From: Citrobacter farmeri
GTDB lineage: Bacteria; Pseudomonadota; Gammaproteobacteria; Enterobacterales; Enterobacteriaceae
Assembly: GCF_019048065.1 (NCBI RefSeq)
Contig: NZ_CP077291.1
Location: 4,402,001 to 4,466,000, forward strand
Length of the DNA: 64,000 bases
Direction: 5' to 3'
The position numbers and the translations under genes were made by a program. The notes under the pieces are model-generated. The model made no database searches, had not been told where the DNA came from, and worked only from the letters and a program-made list of their open reading frames with translations. Shown here piece after piece: positions 1 through 10,887 of the stretch (the stretch's first letter is position 1; each line of letters starts with the position of its first letter).

Positions 1-1958
1 CCGCCTGCTGCAACATTGCCGGGCTTGATACTCCGCACAAACGCTTTTTCAAACGCCTGATCATCGGTGCATCGCTGTTCGCTGGCTGTAGCCTAATCAT
101 GCAACTTATGCTGGCGCAGGCGGTACCGTTGCCACTGATCCTGACCGGTCTGACACTCACGCTCGGCGTCACCGCAGAATTGAGCTCTCTTCACGCCCGC
201 CTGCTCCCGGCCTCACTGATTGCTGCGATTTTCACACTGAGCCTGGCAGGGAACATGCCGGTTTGGGAGCCTCTGCTGATCTACGCGCTGGGCACGCTAT
301 GGTACGGGCTGTTTAACTGGTTCTGGTTTTGGCTCTGGCGTGAGCAGCCGCTTCGCGAATCACTAAGCCTGTTATACCGGGAACTGGCGGATTACTGCGA
401 AGCCAAATACAGCATGCTGACCCAACACACTGACCCGGAAAAAGCCCTGCCGCCGCTTCTGGTTCGCCAGCAGAAAGCCGTCGACCTCATCACCCAGTGC
501 TATCAGCAGATGCACATGCTATCGGCGCACCGCAACAACGACTACAAACGGATGCTGCGCGCCTTTCAGGAAGCGCTGGATTTGCAGGAACATATCTCCG
601 TCAGCCTGCATCAGCCGGAAGAAGTGCAAAAGCTGGTCGAGCGCAGTCACGCGGAGCAGGTCATTCGCTGGAATGCACAAACGGTCGCCGCTCGCCTGCG
701 CGTACTGGGAGATGACATTCTCTATCACCGACTACCGACGCGGTTCACCATGCAAAAGCAGATTGGTGCACTGGGAAAAATTGCTCATCAGCATCCGGAT
801 AACCCCGTCGGACAGTTCTGCTACTGGCACTTCAGTCGCATCGCCCGCGTGCTTCGCACCCAGCGTCCGCTTTACGCCCGCGATCTGATGGCCGATAAAC
901 AGCGTCGGTTACCCTTGCTTCCGGCACTGAAAAACTACCTCTCGTTGAAATCTCCGGCGCTGCGTAACGCCGGGCGAATCAGCGTCATGCTCAGCATAGC
1001 CAGCCTCATGGGAACGGCGTTACATCTGCCGAAACCTTACTGGATCCTGATGACGGTGCTGTTTGTGACGCAAAACGGTTACGGTGCCACCCGCGTGCGT
1101 ATTTTGCACCGCTCGGCGGGAACGCTGGTAGGGCTGATTATCGCAGGCGTGACGCTGCACTTTCATATTCCCGAGGGATATACGCTGGCCCTGATGCTGG
1201 CGATCACCCTGGTCAGCTATCTGACCATCCGCAAAAACTACGGCTGGGCGACGGTTGGATTTACCGTCACGGCGGTATATACCCTGCAACTGCTGACGCT
1301 GGATGGAGAACAGTTCATCATCCCGCGATTTATCGATACGGTCATCGGCTGCCTGATTGCGTTTGGCGGCACCGTCTGGCTGTGGCCGCAATGGCAGAGC
1401 GGTCTGTTGCGGAAAAACGCCCATGACGCACTGGAAGCCGATCAGGAGGCCATTCGCCTGATTCTGAGCAACGATCCGCAACCCACGCCGCTCGCCTGGC
1501 AACGTATGCGGGTCAACCAGGCGCACAACACCCTGTTTAACTCGCTCAATCAGGCAATGCAGGAACCCGGCTTTAATACCCATTATCTGGAAGACATGAA
1601 ACTGTGGGTGACACACAGCCAGTTTATCGTCGAACACATCAATGCCATGACCACGCTGGCGCGTGAGCATACGATGTTGACGCCGGACCTGGCGCAGCGA
1701 TATCTGCAATCGTGTGAAATTGCTCTTCAGCGCTGCCAGCAGCGACTGGAGTACGATGGACCTGGTGGCTCAGGGGATGTGAATATCCTGGAAGCGCCAG
1801 AGATGCTTTCCCACGGACCGTTAAGCACCCTGGAACAGCATCTGCAACGCGTTATCGGTCACCTGAACACCATGCACACCATCTCTTCTATGGCATGGCG
1901 TCAGCGGCCGCACCACGGCATCTGGCTCAGTCGCCGGTTGCGGGATATGCGGGGTTAA
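1..1958 (+). CDS. yhfK: YhfK, FUSC-like inner-membrane protein (5' partial)
   Basis: The open frame runs from base 3, so the N-terminus lies outside the window; the visible 652 residues correspond to the C-terminal part of the roughly 700-residue E. coli protein. Two clusters of hydrophobic segments (about 25-110 and 330-450 of the visible part) flank a helical, charge-rich cytoplasmic region. This is the layout of the FUSC/YccS/YhfK family, related to aromatic-acid exporters. The C-terminal half contains a second soluble helical region. The transported substrate is not known, and export is only a family inference. It converges on argD, with a BIME repeat starting 6 bases after its stop. The assignment rests on near-identity to remembered YhfK sequence and on the neighbours. 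Confidence 0.93.
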   Translation, partial: ACCNIAGLDTPHKRFFKRLIIGASLFAGCSLIMQLMLAQAVPLPLILTGLTLTLGVTAELSSLHARLLPASLIAAIFTLSLAGNMPVWEPLLIYALGTLWYGLFNWFWFWLWREQPLRESLSLLYRELADYCEAKYSMLTQHTDPEKALPPLLVRQQKAVDLITQCYQQMHMLSAHRNNDYKRMLRAFQEALDLQEHISVSLHQPEEVQKLVERSHAEQVIRWNAQTVAARLRVLGDDILYHRLPTRFTMQKQIGALGKIAHQHPDNPVGQFCYWHFSRIARVLRTQRPLYARDLMADKQRRLPLLPALKNYLSLKSPALRNAGRISVMLSIASLMGTALHLPKPYWILMTVLFVTQNGYGATRVRILHRSAGTLVGLIIAGVTLHFHIPEGYTLALMLAITLVSYLTIRKNYGWATVGFTVTAVYTLQLLTLDGEQFIIPRFIDTVIGCLIAFGGTVWLWPQWQSGLLRKNAHDALEADQEAIRLILSNDPQPTPLAWQRMRVNQAHNTLFNSLNQAMQEPGFNTHYLEDMKLWVTHSQFIVEHINAMTTLAREHTMLTPDLAQRYLQSCEIALQRCQQRLEYDGPGGSGDVNILEAPEMLSHGPLSTLEQHLQRVIGHLNTMHTISSMAWRQRPHHGIWLSRRLRDMRG

Positions 1959-1964
1959 CACTGA

Positions 1965-3265
<1,301 letters not shown>

Positions 3266-3280
3266 TTATGCCAAAATGAA

Positions 3281-3319
3281 TGTGAAAATATAATCACAAA
3301 ATATGCATAAAAAATCATC
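3281..3319 (-). promoter_or_regulatory. Paired ARG boxes (ArgR operator) upstream of argD
   Basis: Two sites resembling the ARG-box core TGAATAAAAATTCA occur at 3283-3296 (TGAAAATATAATCA, 10 of 14) and 3304-3317 (TGCATAAAAAATCA, 12 of 14). Their starts are exactly 21 bp apart, the spacing of tandem 18-bp ARG boxes with a 3-bp gap that bind one ArgR hexamer. They lie 31-67 bp upstream of the argD start, where ArgR would cover the promoter. The match was made by eye. Confidence 0.62.
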
Positions 3320-3335
3320 CGATAGCAACCACAAA

Positions 3336-3899
3336 TCACCGATTGAGGAAATTTGCCAGCAGTTGATGACCCTGTTCGCTGAGAATACTTTCCGGATGAA
3401 ACTGCACCCCCTCCAGATCCCATGTTGTATGGCGGATCCCCATGATCTCCTGCGTTTCGCTCCAGGCCGTCACCTCAAAGCAGTCGGGGAGTGTGGCGGG
3501 ATCGATGAGAAGCGAATGATAGCGGGTGACGGTAAGTGGATTCGTTAACCCCTGAAACACGCCCTGTCCCGTGTGGCGGATGAGCGATGTTTTTCCGTGC
3601 ATCACTTTTGCAGCGCGCACGATGCTCGCGCCAAATGCCTGCGCCATCGCCTGATGCCCCAGACAAACACCTAATATCGGCAAACGCCCTGCATAGCAGC
3701 GAATCACTTCCAGCGAAATTCCGGCGTCATCCGGGGTGCAGGGGCCGGGCGAGATAACGATTCTTTGCGGCTTCAACCTCTCGATCTGCGACAGCGTCAA
3801 CGCGTCATTGCGTTTAACCTGCACATCAGCGCCCAGTTCACAAAAATACTGGTAGAGGTTCCAGGTGAAAGAATCGTAGTTATCGATAAGCAGGATCAT
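3336..3899 (-). CDS. pabA: Aminodeoxychorismate synthase glutaminase subunit
   Basis: PabA is the class I glutamine amidotransferase that supplies ammonia to PabB, giving 4-amino-4-deoxychorismate for p-aminobenzoate and folate synthesis. At 187 residues it has the same length as E. coli PabA. The nucleophile Cys79 lies in [11 protein letters not shown], and the catalytic His and Glu lie in GVQFHPESI near the C-terminus. The oxyanion-hole region [11 protein letters not shown] is present. The gene starts 31 bases after fic ends, in the yhfG-fic-pabA order known from E. coli, so it is probably co-transcribed with fic. It ends 85 bp before argD begins. Confidence 0.97.
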   Translation of the reverse strand: MILLIDNYDSFTWNLYQYFCELGADVQVKRNDALTLSQIERLKPQRIVISPGPCTPDDAGISLEVIRCYAGRLPILGVCLGHQAMAQAFGASIVRAAKVMHGKTSLIRHTGQGVFQGLTNPLTVTRYHSLLIDPATLPDCFEVTAWSETQEIMGIRHTTWDLEGVQFHPESILSEQGHQLLANFLNR

Positions 3900-3930
3900 A
3901 GCGGCTCCGGTCCAGGAAAACCGCGCTATT

Positions 3931-4533
3931 CTACTCAGTTTCCTCGGCTTCGCTTACCCCTTTCCGCAATATCGTCTGTAAAGCACTCAGGTCACCCATC
4001 GCCCCCTCCTGATTCGCTCGATTCCACTCCGCCACCGGGACATCCCCCCAGCGAAGAAGGTAACCGGCATGAATAGCCAGCTGTTCGAAGAAAATCCGTT
4101 GCGCCATACCGCTACCAAGACGAAACGGATGCAGTACGTTGATCTCACAGTAATAATGGGCAAGGCGATTGACGAACTTCTCTTTCGGCAGGCCCATCAG
4201 GTAGCCCTCTTCTTCCAGATCCTGCATTAGGGCATTGCCCTCTTTTTCGATATAAGCGAAATGGCAGAAACGGGTATCCCCCTGATAGATATCCACTTCA
4301 CGCAGGTGACCTGCCCAGTCAAAAACGTCCTGGTAAAGCTGACGATGAATGGCGCACAGGTGAGGCAATCCACGCTTCGACGGTCCCAGTTCGATGGTCG
4401 CCGCACGCAGCGCGGTAAGTTCGTAAGCGGCTTGCTCCAGACGCTCGAGCTGGCGGATCCCCAGACGGTTACGCATCACATTCAGTCCGGGATAGAGGTA
4501 GGGATCGCGGTCGTCGCCGATTTTAGCGCTCAT
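3931..4533 (-). CDS. fic: Fic domain protein (class I, paired with YhfG)
   Basis: The protein has 200 residues, as in E. coli. Fic enzymes transfer AMP (or another nucleotide moiety) from a nucleotide to a target hydroxyl, using the motif HPFx[D/E]GN[G/K]R. Here the motif reads [12 protein letters not shown] (about 136-147). The His and the anion-binding Gly-x-Gly are kept, but the acidic Mg-binding residue is Leu and the Asn is Ser, and the Arg is displaced. As I recall it, E. coli K-12 Fic is degenerate in the same way, so activity is probably reduced or altered. The start overlaps the yhfG stop by 11 bp, which indicates translational coupling. The YhfG antitoxin-like partner carries the inhibitory motif in trans, the class I arrangement. 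Confidence 0.95.
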   Translation of the reverse strand: MSAKIGDDRDPYLYPGLNVMRNRLGIRQLERLEQAAYELTALRAATIELGPSKRGLPHLCAIHRQLYQDVFDWAGHLREVDIYQGDTRFCHFAYIEKEGNALMQDLEEEGYLMGLPKEKFVNRLAHYYCEINVLHPFRLGSGMAQRIFFEQLAIHAGYLLRWGDVPVAEWNRANQEGAMGDLSALQTILRKGVSEAEETE

Positions 4534-4690
4534 AGTGCCTCCGGAGTTCTTCCAGACGCGTCAGCGCCTCCGCGGCGTTAAGCGTAACTAGCGGATGTTC
4601 GACGCCCTCAAGGCGGCGGCTGGCCTGAAAATTCACGTTTCGCTGCTGTTCCCAGAGCCTGGATTTTTGCCTGTCGGTGAGTTTTTTCAC
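4523..4690 (-). CDS. yhfG: YhfG, small antitoxin-type partner of Fic
   Basis: This 55-residue protein starts at a GTG (4690-4688, peptide [16 protein letters not shown]), matching the length of E. coli YhfG; an upstream in-frame ATG would add 30 residues unlike the family. It contains SRRLEG, which fits the [S/T]xxxE[G/N] inhibitory-helix motif that blocks ATP positioning in class I Fic proteins. The gene lies immediately before fic and overlaps it, as a toxin-antitoxin pair does. Whether it still has a function is uncertain because the Fic motif is degenerate. Confidence 0.9.
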   Translation of the reverse strand: MKKLTDRQKSRLWEQQRNVNFQASRRLEGVEHPLVTLNAAEALTRLEELRRHYER

Positions 4691-4798
4691 TTTACGCCTC
4701 CCTGATTGATCCGTGTTTGCCACAAGTATAAGCAGCAAAACACGGTTACGCAGGGAGGATAAAACGACGCGGGTCTGCAATACCCGCGCGGGAATGGA

Positions 4799-5416
<618 letters not shown>

Positions 5417-5501
5417 CTAAAGAGCCTTCAGGAACAAGGCCATCCCTTTACCTAATTTTACGTACCTGAAACATATGTAACTTCATCAGCGCGTTAATTA
5501 T

Positions 5502-5517
5502 TGTGATTCACATCACT
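5502..5517. promoter_or_regulatory. CRP-type site between ppiA and tsgA
   Basis: The sequence TGTGATTCACATCACT fits TGTGA-N6-TCACA with one mismatch. It lies in the ppiA/tsgA divergent spacer. E. coli ppiA is known to be controlled by CRP and CytR, so the ppiA side is the likely target. Confidence 0.6.
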
Positions 5518-5636
5518 TTTAAAAATGTAACAGAACCAGAAATTACCAATAAAAGTTTAAATACATCACTAAAACGCCTAAAATCCGCCCGTTCCCGGCG
5601 CCGTCAATGCGCTTTACTTCCATTTACAGGCCAGTC

Positions 5637-6815
5637 ATGACTAACAGCAATCGTATCAAGCTCACATGGATTAGCTTTCTTTCCTACGCCCTTACCGGTG
5701 CGTTGGTTATTGTCACCGGGATGGTGATGGGAAACATTGCAGACTATTTCCATCTGCCGGTTTCCAGTATGAGTAACACCTTCACCTTCCTGAACGCTGG
5801 TATTTTGATCTCCATTTTCCTTAATGCCTGGCTGATGGAAATTATCCCGTTGAAAACGCAACTGCGTTTCGGCTTTATCCTGATGGTGCTGGCCGTGGCG
5901 GGATTGATGTTCAGCCATAGCCTGGCCCTGTTCTCCGCTGCGATGTTTGTGCTGGGGCTGGTCAGCGGGATCACGATGTCGATTGGGACGTTCCTGGTTA
6001 CACAGATGTATGAAGGCCGTCAGCGCGGTTCTCGTCTGCTGTTTACCGACTCCTTTTTCAGTATGGCTGGGATGATCTTCCCGATGGTCGCCGCGTTCCT
6101 GCTGGCACGCAGCATCGAATGGTACTGGGTGTACGCCTGCATCGGACTGGTCTATGTGGTTATTTTTCTTCTGACCTTCGGCTGTGAATTCCCGCCTCTG
6201 GGCAAACACGCGCCGCAGAGTGACACGCCGGCCGTGAAAGAGAAATGGGGCATTGGCGTCCTGTTCCTGTCTGTCGCCGCGCTGTGTTACATCCTCGGTC
6301 AGTTGGGCTTCATCTCCTGGGTACCTGAGTACGCGAAAGGACTGGGGATGAGCCTGAACGACGCCGGTACGCTGGTCAGCAACTTCTGGATGTCGTACAT
6401 GTTCGGGATGTGGGCCTTCAGCTTCATTCTGCGCTTCTTCGATTTGCAGCGCATTCTGACCGTGCTGGCCGCACTGGCTACTGTGCTGATGTACCTGTTC
6501 ATCACCGGTACGCCTGAACATATGCCGTGGTTTATTCTGGCACTGGGTTTCTTCTCCAGCGCCATCTATACCACCATCATTACCCTGGGCTCACAGCAAA
6601 CCCGAGTGGCCTCGCCAAAACTGGTTAACTTCGTACTGACCTGCGGGACCATCGGCACCATGCTGACGTTTGTCGTTACCGGTCCTATTGTGGCGCACAG
6701 CGGCCCTCAGGCCGCGCTGCTCACCGCGAATGGCCTGTACGCCATCGTCTTCGTCATGTGTTTCATCCTTGGCTTTGTGACCCGCCATCGCCAACACGGT
6801 TCAGCAACACAATAA
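5637..6815 (+). CDS. tsgA: TsgA, major facilitator superfamily transporter
   Basis: TsgA is a 392-residue inner-membrane protein with about twelve hydrophobic segments arranged as two six-helix halves around a short cytoplasmic loop (about 195-210), the MFS layout. The start at ATG 5637 ([13 protein letters not shown]) matches the E. coli protein. The in-frame ATG at 5607 would add ten residues without family support. The physiological substrate is not established; in Salmonella the gene was found as a tellurite- and selenite-responsive locus. A hairpin and a REP unit follow. It precedes the nir operon in the same orientation but is separated from it by the strong nirB regulatory region. Confidence 0.93.
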   Translation: MTNSNRIKLTWISFLSYALTGALVIVTGMVMGNIADYFHLPVSSMSNTFTFLNAGILISIFLNAWLMEIIPLKTQLRFGFILMVLAVAGLMFSHSLALFSAAMFVLGLVSGITMSIGTFLVTQMYEGRQRGSRLLFTDSFFSMAGMIFPMVAAFLLARSIEWYWVYACIGLVYVVIFLLTFGCEFPPLGKHAPQSDTPAVKEKWGIGVLFLSVAALCYILGQLGFISWVPEYAKGLGMSLNDAGTLVSNFWMSYMFGMWAFSFILRFFDLQRILTVLAALATVLMYLFITGTPEHMPWFILALGFFSSAIYTTIITLGSQQTRVASPKLVNFVLTCGTIGTMLTFVVTGPIVAHSGPQAALLTANGLYAIVFVMCFILGFVTRHRQHGSATQ

Positions 6816-6822
6816 TCTGAAA

Positions 6823-6847
6823 GCCGGGTACGCTTCAGATACCCGGC
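6823..6847 (+). terminator. Hairpin after tsgA
   Basis: A perfect 8-bp stem (GCCGGGTA/TACCCGGC) with a 9-base loop begins 8 bases after the tsgA stop. Only a weak T run follows, so it could end transcription or protect the mRNA 3' end. Confidence 0.55.
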
Positions 6848-6868
6848 CTGTTTATCAGACGCTATTGC

Positions 6869-6903
6869 AGGCCGGATAAGACGCTTTAGCGCCCTGTCCG
6901 GCA
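6869..6903. repeat. REP unit downstream of tsgA
   Basis: GCCGGATAAGACGC and GCGCCCTGTCCGGC form the imperfect stem typical of enteric REP sequences. It lies alone in the tsgA-nirB spacer. The rest of this 320-bp spacer is the nirB control region. Confidence 0.75.
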
Positions 6904-7034
6904 ACCGGCTTTTCCCCTCCTCCAGACGAGGTAGACCTGCCCGTCTAAAAACCCTTTAATTTGTATGTTATTCGTACAATATCGAAAAGTCTGATATTTC
7001 CTCAACTTAAGAAAATACTGTCAAATCAGCAATA

Positions 7035-7112
7035 TACCCATTAAGGAGTATATAAAGGTGAATTTGATTTGCATCAATAAGCGGGGTTGCTGAATCGTTA
7101 AGGTAGGCAGTA
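7035..7112 (+). promoter_or_regulatory. nirB promoter: NarL/NarP 7-2-7 site, FNR box and -10
   Basis: A NarL/NarP-type 7-2-7 inverted pair (TACCCAT, 2 bp, AGGAGTA; 7035-7050) lies upstream of a clear FNR box, TTGAT-N4-ATCAA (7064-7077). A -10-like element TAAGGT (7099-7104) follows. With the FNR box centred at 7070.5, a class II promoter would start near 7112, about 24 bp before the nirB ATG. The arrangement matches the E. coli nirB promoter, which is induced anaerobically by FNR and further by nitrate/nitrite through NarL and NarP. Confidence 0.85.
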
Positions 7113-7135
7113 ATAGAAAAGAAATCGAGGCAAAA

Positions 7136-9679
7136 ATGAGCAAAGTCAGACTCGCTATCATCGGTAATGGTATGGTCGGCCATCGCTTTATTGAGGACCT
7201 TCTTGATAAATCCGACGCCAGCCTGTTCGATATTACTGTTTTCTGCGAAGAACCCCGCAAGGCATACGACCGTGTGCACCTGTCATCCTACTTCTCACAT
7301 CACACCGCCGAAGAACTGTCTCTGGTCCGGGAAGGATTTTACGAGAAGCACGGCGTTAAAGTGCTGGTCGGCGAACGTGCGATTACCATTAACCGCCAGG
7401 AAAAAGTGATTCACTCCAGTGCGGGCCGTACGGTTTACTACGACAAGCTGATTATGGCGACCGGTTCTTATCCGTGGATCCCACCGATTAAAGGTTCCGA
7501 AACCCAGGACTGCTTCGTTTATCGCACCATTGAAGACCTCAACGCGATTGAATCCTGCGCTCGTCGAAGCCGTCGTGGTGCGGTCGTCGGCGGCGGTCTG
7601 TTAGGTCTGGAAGCGGCAGGCGCGCTGAAAAACCTCGGCGTAGAAACCCACGTGATTGAATTCGCCCCAATGCTGATGGCTGAACAGCTTGACCATATGG
7701 GCGGCGAGCAGTTGCGTCGCAAGATTGAAAGCATGGGCGTGCGTGTGCACACCAGCAAAAACACCCAGGAAATTGTTCAGCAAGGTACAGAAGCGCGTAA
7801 AACCATGCGTTTTGCCGACGGTAGTGAGCTGGAAGTGGATTTCATCGTCTTCTCCACCGGTATTCGCCCACGCGACAAGCTGGCGACGCAGTGTGGTCTT
7901 GAGGTCGCACCACGCGGCGGGATCGTGATCAACGATGCCTGCCAGACGTCTGACCCGGATATCTACGCCATCGGTGAATGTGCGAGCTGGAATAACCGGG
8001 TGTACGGTCTGGTCGCACCAGGCTACAAAATGGCGCAGGTCGCCGTTGACCATATCCTCGAAAACGAAAATGCCTTCGAAGGCGCAGATCTGAGCGCCAA
8101 GCTGAAACTGCTGGGCGTTGATGTCGGTGGTATCGGCGACGCGCATGGTCGCACGCCCGGTGCCCGTAGCTACGTTTACCTCGACGAAAGCAAAGAGGTC
8201 TACAAACGCCTTATCGTAAGCGCTGATAACAAAACGCTGCTCGGCGCCGTGCTGGTGGGTGATACCAGCGATTATGGCAACCTGCTGCAACTGGTGCTTA
8301 ATGCCATCGAACTGCCAGAAAACCCGGACTCGCTGATCCTGCCCGCCCATGCAGGCAGCGGTAAACCGTCTATCGGCGTGGATAAACTGCCGGACAGCGC
8401 ACAAATTTGCTCCTGCTTCGACGTCACTAAAGGCATGCTGGTCGCCGCCATCAACAAAGGTTGCCACACCGTTGCCGCGCTGAAAGCCGAAACCAAAGCC
8501 GGTACTGGCTGCGGTGGTTGTATCCCGCTGGTCACCCAGGTACTGAACGCCGAGCTGGCGAAACAGGGTATCGAAGTGAATAACAACCTGTGTGAGCACT
8601 TTGCGTACTCGCGTCAGGAACTGTTCCACCTGATTCGCGTGGAAGGCATCAAAACCTTCGAAGAATTGCTGGCGAAACACGGTAAAGGTTACGGCTGCGA
8701 AGTGTGTAAACCGACCGTAGGTTCTCTGCTGGCCTCCTGCTGGAATGAGTACATCCTGAAACCGCAGCACACGCCGTTGCAGGATACCAACGACAACTTC
8801 CTGGCGAATATTCAGAAAGACGGGACCTACTCCGTGATCCCTCGTTCTGCCGGTGGTGAAATCACCCCGGAAGGCCTGGTCGCCGTGGGCCGTATCGCCC
8901 GCGAATTTAACCTGTACACCAAAATCACTGGGTCTCAGCGTATCGGCCTGTTCGGCGCGCAGAAAGATGACCTACCGGAAATCTGGCGTCAACTGATTGA
9001 AGCCGGCTTCGAAACCGGTCATGCCTATGCCAAAGCGCTGCGAATGGCAAAAACCTGCGTGGGTAGCACCTGGTGCCGTTACGGCGTGGGCGACAGCGTA
9101 GGCTTTGGCGTTGAGCTGGAAAACCGTTACAAAGGCATTCGCACCCCGCACAAGATGAAGTTCGGCGTTTCCGGCTGTACCCGTGAATGTGCGGAAGCCC
9201 AGGGCAAAGACGTCGGTATCATCGCGACCGAGAAAGGCTGGAACCTGTACGTCTGTGGTAACGGCGGGATGAAACCTCGTCATGCGGATCTGCTGGCAGC
9301 GGATATCGACCGTGAAACCCTGCTCAAATACCTCGACCGCTTCATGATGTTCTACATCCGTACGGCGGACAAACTGACCCGTACCGCACCCTGGTTAGAC
9401 AATCTGGAAGGCGGTATCGAGTATCTGAGATCCGTCATCATCGACGACAAGCTGGGTCTGAATGCCCATCTGGAAGAAGAGATGGCCCGTCTGCGCGAAG
9501 CCGTGGTCTGCGAGTGGACGGAAACCGTTAACACGCCGTCAGCCCAGACGCGTTTCAGACACTTCATCAACAGCGACAAACGCGATCCAAACGTTCAGGT
9601 GGTGCCTGAACGTGAACAGCATCGTCCGGCCACGCCGTACGAACGCATCCCGGTCACTCTGGTGGAGGAAAACGCATGA
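7136..9679 (+). CDS. nirB: NADH-dependent nitrite reductase, large subunit
   Basis: NirB is the 847-residue catalytic subunit of the cytoplasmic nitrite reductase, which reduces nitrite to ammonium with NADH. The domains in order are an FAD/NAD(P)H pyridine nucleotide-disulphide oxidoreductase part (GNGMVGHR near 10, GGGLLGLEAAG near 151), a BFD-like [2Fe-2S] domain (cysteines in QICSCFD and GTGCGGC), and the nitrite/sulphite reductase domain. The last contains Cys641 and Cys647 (CVGSTWC) and Cys681 and Cys685 (CTREC), which hold the [4Fe-4S]-sirohaem pair. Its stop overlaps the nirD start by 4 bp. Sirohaem comes from CysG, encoded two genes downstream. Confidence 0.98.
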   Translation: MSKVRLAIIGNGMVGHRFIEDLLDKSDASLFDITVFCEEPRKAYDRVHLSSYFSHHTAEELSLVREGFYEKHGVKVLVGERAITINRQEKVIHSSAGRTVYYDKLIMATGSYPWIPPIKGSETQDCFVYRTIEDLNAIESCARRSRRGAVVGGGLLGLEAAGALKNLGVETHVIEFAPMLMAEQLDHMGGEQLRRKIESMGVRVHTSKNTQEIVQQGTEARKTMRFADGSELEVDFIVFSTGIRPRDKLATQCGLEVAPRGGIVINDACQTSDPDIYAIGECASWNNRVYGLVAPGYKMAQVAVDHILENENAFEGADLSAKLKLLGVDVGGIGDAHGRTPGARSYVYLDESKEVYKRLIVSADNKTLLGAVLVGDTSDYGNLLQLVLNAIELPENPDSLILPAHAGSGKPSIGVDKLPDSAQICSCFDVTKGMLVAAINKGCHTVAALKAETKAGTGCGGCIPLVTQVLNAELAKQGIEVNNNLCEHFAYSRQELFHLIRVEGIKTFEELLAKHGKGYGCEVCKPTVGSLLASCWNEYILKPQHTPLQDTNDNFLANIQKDGTYSVIPRSAGGEITPEGLVAVGRIAREFNLYTKITGSQRIGLFGAQKDDLPEIWRQLIEAGFETGHAYAKALRMAKTCVGSTWCRYGVGDSVGFGVELENRYKGIRTPHKMKFGVSGCTRECAEAQGKDVGIIATEKGWNLYVCGNGGMKPRHADLLAADIDRETLLKYLDRFMMFYIRTADKLTRTAPWLDNLEGGIEYLRSVIIDDKLGLNAHLEEEMARLREAVVCEWTETVNTPSAQTRFRHFINSDKRDPNVQVVPEREQHRPATPYERIPVTLVEENA

Positions 9680-10002
9680 GCCAGTGGAAAAACATCTGCC
9701 ACATTGATGACATCCTGCCAGCAACCGGCGTCTGCGCGTTGTTAGGCGAGGAACAGGTCGCCATCTTCCGTCCGTATCACAGCGACCAGGTGTTTGCGAT
9801 CAGCAACATCGACCCGTTCTTTGAGTCCAGCGTGCTGTCCCGCGGGCTGATTGCGGAACATCAGGGTGAACTGTGGGTCGCCAGCCCGTTGAAAAAACAA
9901 CGCTTCCGTCTGAGCGACGGCCTGTGCATGGAGGATGAAAGTCATTCCGTGGCACATTACGAGGCGCGGGTGAAAGACGGCATTGTGCAACTGCGCAGTT
10001 GA
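9676..10002 (+). CDS. nirD: NADH-dependent nitrite reductase, small subunit
   Basis: NirD (108 residues) is the small subunit of the cytoplasmic nitrite reductase and has a Rieske-like fold. In this enteric form the usual Cys/His cluster ligands are absent: the only cysteines seen are in the first 20 residues and in the C-terminal third, without CxH motifs, so it is probably structural. The start ATG overlaps the nirB stop (ATGA-type coupling). A strong terminator lies directly downstream, before nirC. Confidence 0.96.
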   Translation: MSQWKNICHIDDILPATGVCALLGEEQVAIFRPYHSDQVFAISNIDPFFESSVLSRGLIAEHQGELWVASPLKKQRFRLSDGLCMEDESHSVAHYEARVKDGIVQLRS

Positions 10003-10010
10003 TGAATTTT

Positions 10011-10036
10011 AGGGAGGCACTACGCCTCCCTTTTTT
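10011..10036 (+). terminator. Rho-independent terminator between nirD and nirC
   Basis: An 8-bp perfect stem (AGGGAGGC/GCCTCCCT, loop ACTAC) is followed by six T residues, starting 9 bases after the nirD stop. It should lower read-through into nirC and cysG relative to nirBD. Confidence 0.85.
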
Positions 10037-10066
10037 AACATTTATTATTTTTGGGGATAATCAATT

Positions 10067-10876
10067 ATGTTCACAGATACGATTAACAAATGTGCAGCGA
10101 ACGCTGCGCGTATCGCCCGCCTGTCGGCAAATAACCCGCTCGGCTTCTGGGTCAGTTCTGCAATGGCAGGCGCTTACGTTGGCCTCGGCATCATTCTGAT
10201 TTTCACCCTCGGTAACTTACTCGACCCGTCCGTACGTCCGCTGGTGATGGGCGCAACTTTTGGGATCGCCTTAACGCTGGTGATTATTGCCGGTTCCGAA
10301 CTGTTCACCGGTCACACGATGTTCCTGACGCTTGGCGTCAAAGCGGGCACCATCAGTCAGGGGCAGATGTGGGCAATTTTACCGCAAACCTGGTTGGGTA
10401 ACCTGGTCGGTTCCGTGTTCGTCGCCCTGTTGTACAGTTGGGGTGGCGGCAGCCTGCTGCCGGTCGATACCAGCATTGTGCACTCCGTTGCGCTGGCAAA
10501 AACCACGGCACCTGCAATGGCCCTGTTCTTCAAAGGTGCACTGTGTAACTGGCTGGTTTGTCTGGCAATCTGGATGGCAATTCGCACCGAGGGTGCCGCG
10601 AAATTTATCGCTATCTGGTGGTGTCTGCTGGCGTTTATCGCGTCCGGCTATGAACACTCGGTGGCCAACATGACGCTGTTTGCCCTCTCCTGGTTTGGTC
10701 ACCACAGTGAAGCCTATACCCTGGCAGGGATTGGTCATAACCTGTTGTGGGTAACACTCGGCAATACTTTGTCCGGTGTCGTGTTCATGGGATTAGGTTA
10801 TTGGTATGCTACGCCAAAATCGGAGCGACCTGCTCCGGCAAAAATCAACCAAACTGAGGCTGCTGCCAATAATTAA
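10067..10876 (+). CDS. nirC: Nitrite transporter NirC
   Basis: NirC is a formate/nitrite transporter family (FNT) channel in the inner membrane that carries nitrite, feeding NirBD or relieving nitrite stress. The 269-residue protein has six hydrophobic segments and FNT signature stretches, including [11 protein letters not shown] (about 67-77) and a [11 protein letters not shown] segment (about 162-172). The start at ATG 10067 ([15 protein letters not shown]) fits the family length of 268. It lies downstream of an intrinsic terminator and 11 bp before cysG. Confidence 0.97.
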   Translation: MFTDTINKCAANAARIARLSANNPLGFWVSSAMAGAYVGLGIILIFTLGNLLDPSVRPLVMGATFGIALTLVIIAGSELFTGHTMFLTLGVKAGTISQGQMWAILPQTWLGNLVGSVFVALLYSWGGGSLLPVDTSIVHSVALAKTTAPAMALFFKGALCNWLVCLAIWMAIRTEGAAKFIAIWWCLLAFIASGYEHSVANMTLFALSWFGHHSEAYTLAGIGHNLLWVTLGNTLSGVVFMGLGYWYATPKSERPAPAKINQTEAAANN

Positions 10877-10887
10877 GGGGTAATGTC

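Noticed and set aside
5604..6521. 305-codon minus-strand frame across tsgA
   Set aside because: The translation is rich in His, Gln and Arg with no domain; tsgA on the plus strand is intact and conserved.
7601..8770. 389-codon open frame on the minus strand inside nirB
   Set aside because: It is a shadow of the nirB codon pattern; the plus-strand frame has the full nitrite reductase domain set.
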